From Campylobacterales bacterium (GTDB taxonomy: Bacteria > Campylobacterota > Campylobacteria > Campylobacterales > QNZT01): a stretch of 22,602 bases of DNA. The notes under the pieces were generated by a model. The model made no database searches and had not been told where the DNA came from. It saw only the letters and a list, made by a program, of their open reading frames with translations. The first letter of the stretch is position 1. Each line of letters starts with the position of its first letter. Positions 1-8,333 of this stretch are shown here, one piece after another. Both the position numbers and the translations under genes were made by a program. Location of the stretch: contig WGAE01000259.1 of the NCBI GenBank assembly GCA_015489185.1, positions 1-22,602 on the forward strand. The letters run 5' to 3'.

Positions 1-49
1 AAGTAAACGAATAGTAAATAAAATTTAAAAAATCTTAAGATAAGTGCGT

Positions 50-55
50 TATAAT
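50..55 (+). promoter_or_regulatory. Candidate -10 box of the porin gene
   Basis: A perfect TATAAT lies 40 bases before the porin ATG in AT-rich DNA. No convincing -35 is visible, which is normal for Campylobacterota sigma-70 promoters. Transcription would start near 61-63 and give a leader of about 33 bases carrying the AAGGAGT ribosome site at 84-90. The placement is an inference from sequence only. Confidence 0.6.
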
Positions 56-94
56 TTCAAGTGTAGTTCATTTAAAAAACTAAAAGGAGTTGGA

Positions 95-1378
95 ATGAAG
101 ACCATCAGACTGAGTTTGGCTGCATTGGCTGTAGTAGGTTTTGCGAGCGGTGCATCCGCAATGGATTTGAGCAGTGTTACGGCAAAACCGTATGCACAGG
201 CGAAATTGTACTATGAGGCAACCGATCTAAACGGTAATGATATGTTTGATAAAAAATCCGCAAGTGGACAAGCACTGTTGACAGCAGGTGTTACCGGTAA
301 ACTTGACAGTTGCTGGGGTTACGGATTTGAATATATGATTGCTGACACACTTGGACTGGAAAACAATCTTGTCGGTGGTGTCAGAATGGGACAAGGAACA
401 GATGACAGCCCTCTTGATACACATGATTGGGCATCACAGGCATATGTCACATACAGTCCTTGTAATACAATTCTCTCAAACACGACATTTAAAATCGGTA
501 GACAATTCCTCAATACGCCACTTGCGTTTACTGAGAGATGGAACCTCGCACCAAACAGCTTCGATGCAATCGTAGCGGTTAACCAGGATATTAAAAATGT
601 TACACTGGTCGGTGCATATGTCGGTAGAGGAAACGGTAAATTTGTACAAGTTTCCGATGCAGACAAGTTTAGCTCTTATGTCAACAGCGGTGCCTATGCA
701 GTTGGTGCATTGACAAAGTTCATTGAAAGTTTACCGATCAATGTCTGGTATTACAATGTGGTAAAAACTGCGGATGCACTGTGGGCGGATGCAGACTATA
801 CATATAAAATGTCAGATGATCTGGCATTCGATATCGGTGCACAATACGGTTCTGTTATGCCAAAAGGAGCTCTTGACGGCGCAGGTGATACAAACGGTTT
901 CGGTGTGAAAATCGGTACCAAATTCGGTATGTTCAATGTAGAAGCGGCATACACCAGTGTTGATGACGATGACGGTACAGCAAGAGTTGCACTTGCAAAT
1001 ACAGCGACTCTGGGTACTGCACACGTTCCTGCCGGATATGTTGGCGGTAAAAAAACAAAACTCTATACAGCAACTATTTATACTGACGGTACTGCGGTAG
1101 CGGTTCCCGGTTCAGACGCATGGTCTGTCAAAGTTTCTACAAAAGTAGACGGTATCGGCAAATTTATTGCGAAATATAACTCTTGTGAAAACGACACAAC
1201 AAAAGCACCTTTGCAAAACGTCGACGAACTGGATGTTATCTATGCGACTAAAGTTGCCGGTATCAATGCAAAATTTATCTATATGAACAGAAGTGTTGAC
1301 GGTAAATATAAAGTTGCCGATGCAGCATTGAAAGATGACTCTAACCACTTTAGAGTGATTCTTGCCAAAAACTTCTAA
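95..1378 (+). CDS. Outer membrane porin (OprD/MOMP-like beta-barrel)
   Basis: This 427-residue protein is probably a general diffusion porin of the outer membrane. I chose the ATG at 95 because AAGGAGT (84-90) sits just upstream and a clean Sec signal peptide follows: a basic MKTIR start, a hydrophobic core and a cleavage-like SGASA-M around residues 22-23. An in-frame ATG at 44 has no ribosome site, lies upstream of the likely transcription start and would bury the signal. The mature part is rich in Gly, Tyr, Asp and alternating hydrophobic residues, as in beta-barrels, and ends in Phe (AKNF), the usual signal for the BAM assembly machinery. The stretch IGRQFLNTPLAF resembles the OprD/Campylobacter MOMP type of porin. 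Two Cys fall in the mature region, in the contexts DSCWGYG and SPCNTIL. The gene has its own promoter and terminator, so it is monocistronic and probably highly expressed. The substrate cannot be told. Confidence 0.85.
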   Translation: MKTIRLSLAALAVVGFASGASAMDLSSVTAKPYAQAKLYYEATDLNGNDMFDKKSASGQALLTAGVTGKLDSCWGYGFEYMIADTLGLENNLVGGVRMGQGTDDSPLDTHDWASQAYVTYSPCNTILSNTTFKIGRQFLNTPLAFTERWNLAPNSFDAIVAVNQDIKNVTLVGAYVGRGNGKFVQVSDADKFSSYVNSGAYAVGALTKFIESLPINVWYYNVVKTADALWADADYTYKMSDDLAFDIGAQYGSVMPKGALDGAGDTNGFGVKIGTKFGMFNVEAAYTSVDDDDGTARVALANTATLGTAHVPAGYVGGKKTKLYTATIYTDGTAVAVPGSDAWSVKVSTKVDGIGKFIAKYNSCENDTTKAPLQNVDELDVIYATKVAGINAKFIYMNRSVDGKYKVADAALKDDSNHFRVILAKNF

Positions 1379-1401
1379 TCAGGCTTTAACGAACCTGTTT
1401 T

Positions 1402-1443
1402 GAAACGAGGGGGGTCCCCTCGTTTCAGCGTCTCTTCTTTTTT
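1402..1443 (+). terminator. Intrinsic terminator of the porin gene
   Basis: An 11-bp perfect stem (GAAACGAGGGG at 1402-1412 with CCCCTCGTTTC at 1416-1426) closes a 3-base loop and is followed by a T-rich tract that ends in TTTTTT near 1443. It starts 24 bases after the porin stop. Read on the other strand, the hairpin is followed by AAAACAGG rather than a T run, so it should act mainly in the porin direction. Confidence 0.88.
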
Positions 1444-1444
1444 C

Positions 1445-1981
1445 CTAAAACACAATAAACAGTTCAATCACCACTAATGTCGTAAAGAGAAGATTAAAAA
1501 ACATCTTTTCACGTTTTAAAAATGCTTTGCGAAACCGTTTGATCGCGTCTCCTCTGCCGCTTCGGGTAATGATACCGCCTGTAAAACGTGCTTTATGGAC
1601 TTCCAGTTGCTCGATCTGTTCCTGTGTCAGCGGATTTTTCCCCTGTGAGACGAGAAAGAGCGAATATTGACGGTTCAGAAATTGCGCGATTTTATCGTTG
1701 ATAGGTCTGTCCGCATTTAGATCGTCCAGGGCGTTGGCGATGATCGCACGTGCCTTGAGAATATTGATGCCGAGTAGTATATGTAAAATCAGCGCAAAGA
1801 GTGTCAGATTGGGATGAAAAGGTACGAGCAGAAAATATCCCAGAAGCATTGTGAAAAAGACAAATGTAAATGTGATAAAATCGTATCGATTGATGATGTG
1901 ATAAGGCGTTAGGTCGATCTCGGCGGCAATATCGAGCCAGGATTGATAATCGCGTAACTGTTTTTTGATCGCTGTGAACAT
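1445..1981 (-). CDS. Uncharacterised inner-membrane protein, about three transmembrane helices
   Basis: I do not recognise a named family for this 178-residue protein. It has a short cytosolic start, two close hydrophobic segments (about residues 36-53 and 57-74), a polar and basic middle region (about 75-158, containing GGIITRSGRGDAIKRFRKAF), and a last hydrophobic helix that runs to the C-terminus (about 160-178). This suggests a small integral membrane protein with a cytosolic loop. The ATG at 1981 has AGAGG six bases upstream, so the start is well supported. The gene converges on the porin and is divergent from ligA. Function is unknown. Confidence 0.65.
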   Translation of the reverse strand: MFTAIKKQLRDYQSWLDIAAEIDLTPYHIINRYDFITFTFVFFTMLLGYFLLVPFHPNLTLFALILHILLGINILKARAIIANALDDLNADRPINDKIAQFLNRQYSLFLVSQGKNPLTQEQIEQLEVHKARFTGGIITRSGRGDAIKRFRKAFLKREKMFFNLLFTTLVVIELFIVF

Positions 1982-2070
1982 AGAAAACCTCTTGTATGGC
2001 GTTGTGTCATATAGATCGTCAAACGGTGCGATTTATCAAGGAAAATAGAGATTTTTTGGCAAAATAATAG

Positions 2071-2076
2071 TATGAT
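2071..2076 (+). promoter_or_regulatory. Candidate -10 box of ligA
   Basis: TATGAT lies 20 bases before the ligA ATG in the 115-base gap between divergent genes. The distance predicts a short leader with AAGGAAG at about 2088-2093 as the ribosome site. The match is imperfect and no -35 is clear. Confidence 0.4.
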
Positions 2077-2096
2077 TCATTTACCAAAGGAAGCAT

Positions 2097-4061
2097 ATGA
2101 CACCGCAGGAATATAAAGAAAAAGTCGCTTTATTAAAAAAATATGCCCATGCGTATTATGTTGAGGACAATCCTCTTGTGCCTGACGAAGTTTACGACAA
2201 ACTTTATCATGAAGTGCTGAAGTTTGAAGAGGAGCATCCGGAACTGGTTTTGCCCGATTCCCCCACGCAACGTGTCGGCGGGGAGTTGCTGGAGGGGTTC
2301 AAAAAGGCAAAACATATCAAGCGTATGTGGAGTATGGAGGATATTTTCGATCACAAGGAGTTGCTCGACTGGATAGCGCGTGTAGAGAAAAATGTCGATA
2401 AAAAACCGACCTACTACTGTGAACCGAAATTTGACGGCGCGAGTTTAAATCTCATCTACGAAAACGGTCTGCTCAAACAGGCGATTACACGCGGCGACGG
2501 TGTCGTTGGGGAAGATGTCACCGCCAATGCCAAAACGATCCACTCCATACCGCTTCGTATCGACTATGATGCGTTGATCGAAATTCGCGGAGAAGTGGTA
2601 ATTCGCAAAGATGATTTCGACCAGATCAATAAAGAGCGGCTTGACGCGGGGGAGATGCCTTTTGCCAACCCGCGCAATGCAGCGGCAGGAAGTCTGCGAC
2701 AGTTGGATCCGAAAATTACGGCAAAACGCAGGCTCTTTTTCTATCCCTGGGGTGTGGGTGAAAATAGTTTGTCATTTTCCCTGCTGAGTGAAACGATGCA
2801 ATTTATTTATAAACTGGGATTTATCGAACCGCCGTTTCATGATAAATGCAAAGATGTCGACTGCATCGAGAAGGAGTATGAAAAAACCGTCAAAATGCGT
2901 GACAGTTACCCCGTCATGATGGACGGCATGGTTGTAAAGGTTGATGAAATCGCTTTGCAGGAGGTGCTGGGTTATACGGTCAAATATCCGCGCTGGATGT
3001 GCGCCTATAAATTTCCCGCCGTTGAGAAGATGACGAAAATCAAAGATATCGTTATGCAGGTAGGGCGTACCGGTGTTATTACGCCCGTTGCGGTACTGGA
3101 ACCTGTAGAGATAGAGGGTGTTACCGTAGAACGTGCGACACTGCACAATTTTGATGAGATCGAACGTATGGATGTGCGTATCGGTGATACGGTCATTATC
3201 ATCCGAAGCGGTGATGTGATTCCCAAAATTACCAAAGTATTGACCCAGTTTCGCACGGGAAAAGAGAAAAAAATCGAACGTCCGACACACTGTCCGGTCT
3301 GCGGCAAAGAGTTGCTGGACGAGGGGGCGCTGATCAAATGTCAAAACCTCGACTGTCCGGCGAGGGTGGTCAATTCGATTATCTATTTTGCATCCAAACA
3401 GTGTTTGAATATTGAGGGGTTAGGAAAGAAAATTGTCGAACAGCTTTATGAAGCGGGTTTAATCAAAAGCGTGCTCGATCTCTTCGCTTTGCAAAAAGAA
3501 GCGCTTTTGCAACTGGAGGGTTTCAAAGAGAAAAAGGCGCAAAATCTTCTCGACGCGATCGCCGGTGTCAAAGGGGTGCCGTGCTGGCGTTTTGTCAATG
3601 CACTGGGGATCGAGCATATTGGCGAAGTAGCGAGCAAGAAGATTTGTGAAACATTCGGTCTCGATTTTCTGGACGTCGACAAAGAGGCGTTGCTTGCGAT
3701 TGAAGGATTCGGTGAAGAGATGGCGGAGTCGTTTCTGGAGTTTGTACGGGTCAATCGCACGCTTGTCGAAAAACTGCTTTCGATCATACAACCCGTTGCA
3801 CCGGAGAAACGGGAGATCAAAGAGTCTGCGTTTACGGGAAAAACGGTCGTTTTGACCGGCAGTATGTCCAGACCGCGCAGTGAAATTAAAGCGATACTGG
3901 AAACGATGGGGGCAAAAGTGACCAATACCGTCTCTAAAAAGACTGATTTTGTCATTTACGGTGAAGACCCCGGTAGTAAATATGAAAAAGCCCAGTCGCT
4001 CGGTGTCAGGCTACTTACTGAAGAAGAGATGCACCAAATGCTGGAAGAGAGGGCTTCCTGA
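2097..4061 (+). CDS. ligA: NAD-dependent DNA ligase
   Basis: LigA seals single-strand nicks in duplex DNA during replication and repair, using NAD+ to form an enzyme-AMP intermediate. At 654 residues it is a normal full-length member. Visible domains in order are: an N-terminal NAD-binding Ia region (VPDEVYDKLY near residue 30); the adenylation domain with the KxDG motif (K111-F-D-G), where K111 is the AMP-accepting lysine; an OB-fold region with VGRTGVITPVAVLEPV; a four-Cys zinc finger (C399, C402, C415, C420); helix-hairpin-helix repeats (IEGLGKKIVEQL, LEGFKEKKAQNLLDAI, LGIEHIGE, IEGFGEEMAESF); and a C-terminal BRCT domain (FTGKTVVLTGSM onward). All key residues are present. The ATG follows AAGGAAG at a good distance. 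The next gene overlaps its stop by one base, so the two are probably translated together. Confidence 0.98.
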   Translation: MTPQEYKEKVALLKKYAHAYYVEDNPLVPDEVYDKLYHEVLKFEEEHPELVLPDSPTQRVGGELLEGFKKAKHIKRMWSMEDIFDHKELLDWIARVEKNVDKKPTYYCEPKFDGASLNLIYENGLLKQAITRGDGVVGEDVTANAKTIHSIPLRIDYDALIEIRGEVVIRKDDFDQINKERLDAGEMPFANPRNAAAGSLRQLDPKITAKRRLFFYPWGVGENSLSFSLLSETMQFIYKLGFIEPPFHDKCKDVDCIEKEYEKTVKMRDSYPVMMDGMVVKVDEIALQEVLGYTVKYPRWMCAYKFPAVEKMTKIKDIVMQVGRTGVITPVAVLEPVEIEGVTVERATLHNFDEIERMDVRIGDTVIIIRSGDVIPKITKVLTQFRTGKEKKIERPTHCPVCGKELLDEGALIKCQNLDCPARVVNSIIYFASKQCLNIEGLGKKIVEQLYEAGLIKSVLDLFALQKEALLQLEGFKEKKAQNLLDAIAGVKGVPCWRFVNALGIEHIGEVASKKICETFGLDFLDVDKEALLAIEGFGEEMAESFLEFVRVNRTLVEKLLSIIQPVAPEKREIKESAFTGKTVVLTGSMSRPRSEIKAILETMGAKVTNTVSKKTDFVIYGEDPGSKYEKAQSLGVRLLTEEEMHQMLEERAS

Positions 4062-4378
4062 TGTCATTTTGGGCGCTCTTTATCCAGTATGCGTTTATCC
4101 TGACCTATATTGTCGTCGGGTTTATTGTCGCTTTGGAAGCGGTACTTTGTATGAGTGGTTCACAGTTTGCAATCAAATGGGTTCGCCGCCTCTACAATCT
4201 CAAAAGCTTCATGATCTCGGTCTATGTTTTCTATCCGATGCTTTGGATCGTCTACTTTTTTCTGGAGGTTCTTCCTTACTATCTGGGTGGTTCGAAAGAG
4301 TTGACGAAGTTTGATATCCCGATGATGCTTTATCGTATCTTCCCGGAAGAGTGTGACAAATGTGATTTAGAGAAGTGA
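4061..4378 (+). CDS. Small three-helix membrane protein coupled to ligA
   Basis: This 105-residue protein has three hydrophobic stretches (about residues 5-30, 47-68 and a shorter one near 70-76) and a Cys-bearing polar tail that ends ECDKCDLEK. I do not recognise the family. The A of the ATG is the last base of the ligA TGA, and AGAGGG lies within the ligA 3' end, so translation is likely coupled to the ligase. Its stop overlaps the end of the convergent yigZ by 12 bases, with no terminator visible between them. The role is unknown, and a functional link to DNA ligation is not implied by the coupling alone. Confidence 0.72.
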   Translation: MSFWALFIQYAFILTYIVVGFIVALEAVLCMSGSQFAIKWVRRLYNLKSFMISVYVFYPMLWIVYFFLEVLPYYLGGSKELTKFDIPMMLYRIFPEECDKCDLEK

Positions 4379-4933
4379 TTGTATAAAGCGGTTGAGCACA
4401 GTTTCTTCTTCTTCACTCACTTCCAGATACCACCGTACCTCGTTCTCTGTAAAGTCTCGTCTGGAAAAATCGATTTGTAAAGTCTGCAGGAAGTGTTCGT
4501 ATCGGTTGACGAGATGGTAGGGAGTAGTTAGCAGAAAATTTTTCTTTTTGACATATGGATGCAGCATGGCAACGGTAATGACCTCTTTTGCCGCCTGACT
4601 GTATGCCCTGACCATTCCTCCCGTACCCAGTTTGATGCCTCCAAAGTAGCGCACGGTAAGAAGCGCCGTGTTGATGAGGTTTGCGCCTCTTAATTGTGCA
4701 AGAGTAGGGTTTCCGGCACATCCTTTGGGTTCACCGTCGTCGCTGCTGTTTTCGACGATTTGGTCATATTTATTGAGGTGTCGATACGCCCAGACGATGT
4801 GGTTGGCTTTGGGGTGTTCTTCATGAAGTTGTTTACGTGTCTGTTCGAAGAGAGACCAGGGAACTAGGTATGAGGTAAACGTCGAGCGTTTGACCTCATA
4901 CGTGGCACAAAAAGTTTCAGATACCTGCCGCAT
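4367..4933 (-). CDS. yigZ: YigZ/IMPACT family protein (UPF0029)
   Basis: This is a member of the widespread YigZ/IMPACT family, whose bacterial role is poorly defined and has been linked to ribosome or nucleic acid binding. Signature stretches are clear: VKRSTFTSYL near the start, DDGEPKGCAGNP, and TVRYFGGIKLGTGGMVRAYSQAA. The C-terminal part would be the small ferredoxin-like YigZ domain. I placed the start at the ATG at 4933 (188 residues). The longer in-frame start at 4981 would overlap the ccsBA coding region by 65 bases and adds an unconserved-looking leader. With the chosen start the overlap with ccsBA is 17 bases, so the gene probably rides on the ccsBA transcript. Confidence 0.9.
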   Translation of the reverse strand: MRQVSETFCATYEVKRSTFTSYLVPWSLFEQTRKQLHEEHPKANHIVWAYRHLNKYDQIVENSSDDGEPKGCAGNPTLAQLRGANLINTALLTVRYFGGIKLGTGGMVRAYSQAAKEVITVAMLHPYVKKKNFLLTTPYHLVNRYEHFLQTLQIDFSRRDFTENEVRWYLEVSEEEETVLNRFIQSLL

Positions 4934-7900
4934 CACTGCTTTGGTTAAGTTTGCGTTTTGGGAATGCGGCGGCGATGACAATCAGCACGGTTGCGATGAT
5001 GACATAGAGATATTTCGGTACCGGTACCGGATCGCCCGCGGCGTAGGAGTGCATTCCGGAAAGGTAATAGTTGACCCCAAGGAATGTCATAACGATTGAA
5101 GCAAACGCGACAGTTGTCATCCAGGCGAGGTTGTAGGTATAGTGGCGTTTGATGGCGGGGACGAATCTGGCATGCAGCACGATTGTATAGACCAGAATCG
5201 AAATCCACGCCCATGTCTCTTTGGGGTCCCAGCTCCAGTAGCGTCCCCAGCTCTCGTTTGCCCAGACACCGCCCAGGAAGTTTCCGACCGTCAGCATCGA
5301 AAGTCCGATGATCGCTGTCATCTCGTTGATACGGGTCGCTTCGACGATGCTTTTGTCGATTTGCGGATTTTTACCTCTGAGGATAAACAAAATCAGGGTA
5401 AAGAATCCAAGCATCGCACTGAGTGCCATAAAACCGTAACTTGCCGTAATCACCGAAACGTGAATATTGAGCCAGTACGATTTGAGTACAGGTACGAGGT
5501 TGGTGATCTGTGGGTTCATTTCGTTGAAAAAGGTTGCCGCGAGCGTCGATCCTGCAATGATCGATGTCAAAGCCGGAACCATGACGGAAAAACGTGCGAA
5601 AACCACACCTGCAAGTGCCATTGCCCAGGAGACGTAGAGCATTGCTTCGTAGGCGTTTGACCACGGGGCGTGACCGCCGATATACCAGCGTGCCGCCAGT
5701 ACAAGTGTATGCAAAATGAAAGCGAGGTAGAAAGCCCCGGTGACGATTTTTGCAAAGGTGCGTACTTTTGCCTGCGGTTTGACGATTTTATAGAACATAA
5801 TACCCAGCAGCAAAATACCGGCAAGAAAGTAGATCGGAATCAGTTTATTGGTAATACCGTAGCGTTTGAAAAACTTCTCCGCCTTGAGTTTGGATTCGGG
5901 CGGAATGACGGCATGTCCAGCCTTTTTCTGATAGGTTTGAATAAATTGCAGCGCTTCGTCCGCTTTGCTCCAGTCTCCGCTTTTTCTGGCGTTGTCGACG
6001 GCACCGAAATAGTTGACAAAAAGGAGGCGAATCATCTGCGCGTCTTTGGGATCAAATTGTGTGAGTGCCGCTTTGACCGGGTACCAGGTATTGTTCGGAT
6101 CACCGACTTTGGGAACGATTTTTAGCAAATCACCGGTAAATATCATATACATAATGTTCAGTTTTTCATCGGTTTTGATGACGGATCGGTCGAATTCGTT
6201 ACGCTGAATCGGTCGCTTGCGTGATGCTTCGTCGATATATTTGGCGAGTTTGTAGCTCTGCGGCTTTGATTCATCGAAGAAATCTTTGAATGACGCGTAC
6301 TTTTCTCCCGGTTTGAGACCAAGAATCTTTTTAATTTTATCATGTTTGATTTTGATCATCTTGATCTCTTGCCAGGCATCCGGAGCGGTGATCATTCCCA
6401 GCAATACCTGAGAAGGAGAGAGTCCTTCTATCGTGCCGCTTTTATGGAGTTTATGCAATATATCGGTAGCGAAACCGTCTATCGGAATGATTCGCCCGTC
6501 TACGGTTTGAAGCAGCAGATCGCCGAATTTTTCCGCGTGTTTGAGGTTATATGATTTTGCGACTTCCAGCGCTTTTTGTTCATCGGCAAGCAGCGGTGAC
6601 GTGTTCCAGAACGCACTGCCAAGTACAATAGCGACGGATAACTTGACCGCGACATCTCTGGTGACCGCTCTGGCGAGTTTTCTGAATCTGCTTTTGGGGT
6701 TGAGCAGATTCAAAATCAGACCGATTGCCAACATAAGATAGCCCAGATAGGTAGGGATTTTACCGGGATCGTTATTGACGGAGAGCACGGTACCGCCTTC
6801 ATCCTGATCGTAGGAAGCCTGGAAGAAACGATAATGACGATAATCGAGTACATGGTTCATGAAGATACGATAAGGCATAGAGACGTTTCGCTCTTTATCG
6901 AGCAGTACCACTTCACTGGCATACGATGCCGGAGACATCGATCCGGGATAACGCTCGAGCTGAAAATCTTTGAGTTTAATCGCAAACGGAAGTTGAATCA
7001 CTTTAGATCCCCACACCAGATGAAATTTTGCACCGCCGACGGTGACATCTTCGCCAAATCCCTGTGAACCACGCCCAAAGCCCATTAACGCAACCTCTTT
7101 ATGATCACCGTTGTAAGCAACATCGACAATTACCGCCTGTTTCTGTGCGGTTTTCATCTTACGTCCTGCAGCCTTTTCCTCTCCGGCGACAACCTGGACT
7201 TTGGCTTTGGGAAAAATCTGTTTTGGAACGATTTTCACAGCATCCAAATTGTACATACGTTTGGGTTCAAAAGGATACTCTTTCCCTGCTTCAAAGGTTC
7301 CGGTAGAACGATCCGCCATTTTAAACCAATTTCCTTTGACGGAACTTGTAAAGTAAAATTTTCCATCTTTGGTATAGATTCGAAACTGGGGTGCATCGGT
7401 TGAGGGGGGCATATTGAGTGTAATATCGATCAATCCTGTTTCATATTTTTCATTGGATTTGAGTGTGATGGTTTGTGGACGTCCTTGACCTGCTAAAACT
7501 GTCATATTGATCATTGGAACTCCGTTTGGATCTTCGGCTATCATTTTATGTGCACTCGGGAGGTACTTTTTGAATGAAACGGTAAACGGCTTGTTGTCAA
7601 GTGTTCCGTGTACTGAAAAATTGTTAGGTGAGATTTTGGACATCCGTACCATCTTTTCCGCATAGCCGGTTGCATTGCCTTTTTGTGCATTGACCTGAAC
7701 GTATGATTCACTCGATGTGATGAGGTTTTGCGTCATCCCTTCACGGATGTGCATCGTACCTTCGTAGCCCATATATCTGGTCACTGCGGCACCGATGAGA
7801 ATGACAAGAAAACCGCTATGAAAGAGCAGGGCTGGCCATTTCTCTTTGCGGTACATTTTGTAACGAAAAATGTTACCGAGTAAGTTGATTGCCAGCAGAA

Positions 7901-8063
7901 GCATCACTATTTCAAACCAGCGTGTACCATAAACAACCGCCCAGGCGGTTTCGGTACCGTAATCGTTTTCGATGAAGGTTGCGACGGCACTTGCCGCTGC
8001 GAAAACAAATGTCAGCAACAACATCGTTTTCATGGATATTAATATATCGTATATCTTTTTCAT
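4917..8063 (-). CDS. ccsBA: Fused cytochrome c synthase CcsBA (system II heme exporter and lyase)
   Basis: This 1048-residue membrane protein carries heme to the periplasm and joins it to CXXCH motifs of c-type cytochromes. The N-terminal ResB/CcsB half has three early helices, FHSGF with H82, and a periplasmic region. A hydrophobic segment at about 480-500 is followed by a soluble stretch (about 505-755) and then the CcsA half with several helices. The CcsA half shows the heme-binding WWD region (WGRYWSWDPKETWAW, about 933-948). By spacing with the studied Helicobacter hepaticus CcsBA, H82 and H964 match the two TM histidines, and H868 and H1005 the two periplasmic histidines. H798 (GGHAPWSN) is also conserved-looking. 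I chose the ATG at 8063, preceded by GGGGGA, because the in-frame ATG at 8096 lies within the predicted start of transcription. It is longer than the roughly 900-940 residues I recall for Helicobacter and Wolinella relatives. Confidence 0.95.
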   Translation of the reverse strand: MKKIYDILISMKTMLLLTFVFAAASAVATFIENDYGTETAWAVVYGTRWFEIVMLLLAINLLGNIFRYKMYRKEKWPALLFHSGFLVILIGAAVTRYMGYEGTMHIREGMTQNLITSSESYVQVNAQKGNATGYAEKMVRMSKISPNNFSVHGTLDNKPFTVSFKKYLPSAHKMIAEDPNGVPMINMTVLAGQGRPQTITLKSNEKYETGLIDITLNMPPSTDAPQFRIYTKDGKFYFTSSVKGNWFKMADRSTGTFEAGKEYPFEPKRMYNLDAVKIVPKQIFPKAKVQVVAGEEKAAGRKMKTAQKQAVIVDVAYNGDHKEVALMGFGRGSQGFGEDVTVGGAKFHLVWGSKVIQLPFAIKLKDFQLERYPGSMSPASYASEVVLLDKERNVSMPYRIFMNHVLDYRHYRFFQASYDQDEGGTVLSVNNDPGKIPTYLGYLMLAIGLILNLLNPKSRFRKLARAVTRDVAVKLSVAIVLGSAFWNTSPLLADEQKALEVAKSYNLKHAEKFGDLLLQTVDGRIIPIDGFATDILHKLHKSGTIEGLSPSQVLLGMITAPDAWQEIKMIKIKHDKIKKILGLKPGEKYASFKDFFDESKPQSYKLAKYIDEASRKRPIQRNEFDRSVIKTDEKLNIMYMIFTGDLLKIVPKVGDPNNTWYPVKAALTQFDPKDAQMIRLLFVNYFGAVDNARKSGDWSKADEALQFIQTYQKKAGHAVIPPESKLKAEKFFKRYGITNKLIPIYFLAGILLLGIMFYKIVKPQAKVRTFAKIVTGAFYLAFILHTLVLAARWYIGGHAPWSNAYEAMLYVSWAMALAGVVFARFSVMVPALTSIIAGSTLAATFFNEMNPQITNLVPVLKSYWLNIHVSVITASYGFMALSAMLGFFTLILFILRGKNPQIDKSIVEATRINEMTAIIGLSMLTVGNFLGGVWANESWGRYWSWDPKETWAWISILVYTIVLHARFVPAIKRHYTYNLAWMTTVAFASIVMTFLGVNYYLSGMHSYAAGDPVPVPKYLYVIIATVLIVIAAAFPKRKLNQSSDAAGI

Positions 8064-8097
8064 GACAGTAAAATCCCCCGTATTTGGTAAGTGCATT

Positions 8098-8103
8098 AGT
8101 ATA
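8098..8103 (-). promoter_or_regulatory. Candidate -10 box of ccsBA
   Basis: Read on the minus strand, TATACT sits 34 bases before the chosen ccsBA ATG. Transcription would start near 8091, just past the upstream in-frame ATG at 8096. This supports the start at 8063 and gives a leader of roughly 28 bases. Confidence 0.5.
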
Positions 8104-8123
8104 ACGCAGGAAGGTTAATAAAA

Positions 8124-8143
8124 AAGAATTTTTTATAATTCTT
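8124..8143. repeat. Small AT-rich inverted repeat upstream of ccsBA
   Basis: AAGAATT (8124-8130) and AATTCTT (8137-8143) are perfect 7-base arms around TTTTAT. The element lies about 20 bases upstream of the ccsBA -10 box and about 45 bases before the -10 box of the neighbouring plus-strand transcript. It could be a protein-binding site for either promoter. It could also be chance in AT-rich DNA. Confidence 0.3.
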
Positions 8144-8188
8144 CGGATAGTTATGAGAGATTTTAGAATAGTTTAATTTTGAATATTT

Positions 8189-8194
8189 TATAAT
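8189..8194 (+). promoter_or_regulatory. Candidate -10 box of the small RNA unit
   Basis: A perfect TATAAT in a very AT-rich stretch predicts a transcription start at about 8200-8202. It points away from ccsBA and into a short unit with no recognised protein gene before the terminator at 8334-8365. Confidence 0.6.
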
Positions 8195-8294
8195 ATAAGA
8201 GGTTTGTAAGCCGGCGCCTCCGCAAACGCCGACTTACGGTGTAAATGTTTCAAGACCCGCATCATGAAACACTTCAATTCAAAAGGAGTGTTGA

Positions 8295-8321
8295 ATGAAT
8301 TTGTTTACTCTGAAAGTATAG
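8295..8321 (+). CDS. Possible 8-codon peptide ORF inside the small RNA
   Basis: ATG to TAG encodes MNLFTLKV. AAAAGGAG (8281-8288) is an excellent ribosome site six bases before the ATG, and the ATG overlaps the TGA of a 17-codon upstream frame (8245-8298). A stem pairing AACACTTC with GGAGTGTT would hide the ribosome site, and the CCTCC loop upstream could also pair with GGAG. Translation is therefore plausible but possibly regulated. The peptide is too short for family assignment. Confidence 0.25.
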   Translation: MNLFTLKV

Positions 8322-8333
8322 GGTATGAAAGTA

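Noticed and set aside
44..94. Upstream in-frame ATG for the porin
   Set aside because: No ribosome site, positioned before the likely transcription start, and it would put a polar extension in front of the signal peptide.
1380..1397. A second hairpin (CAGG...CCTG) just before the porin terminator
   Set aside because: Only four outer base pairs match well and no T run follows; it is not needed for termination.
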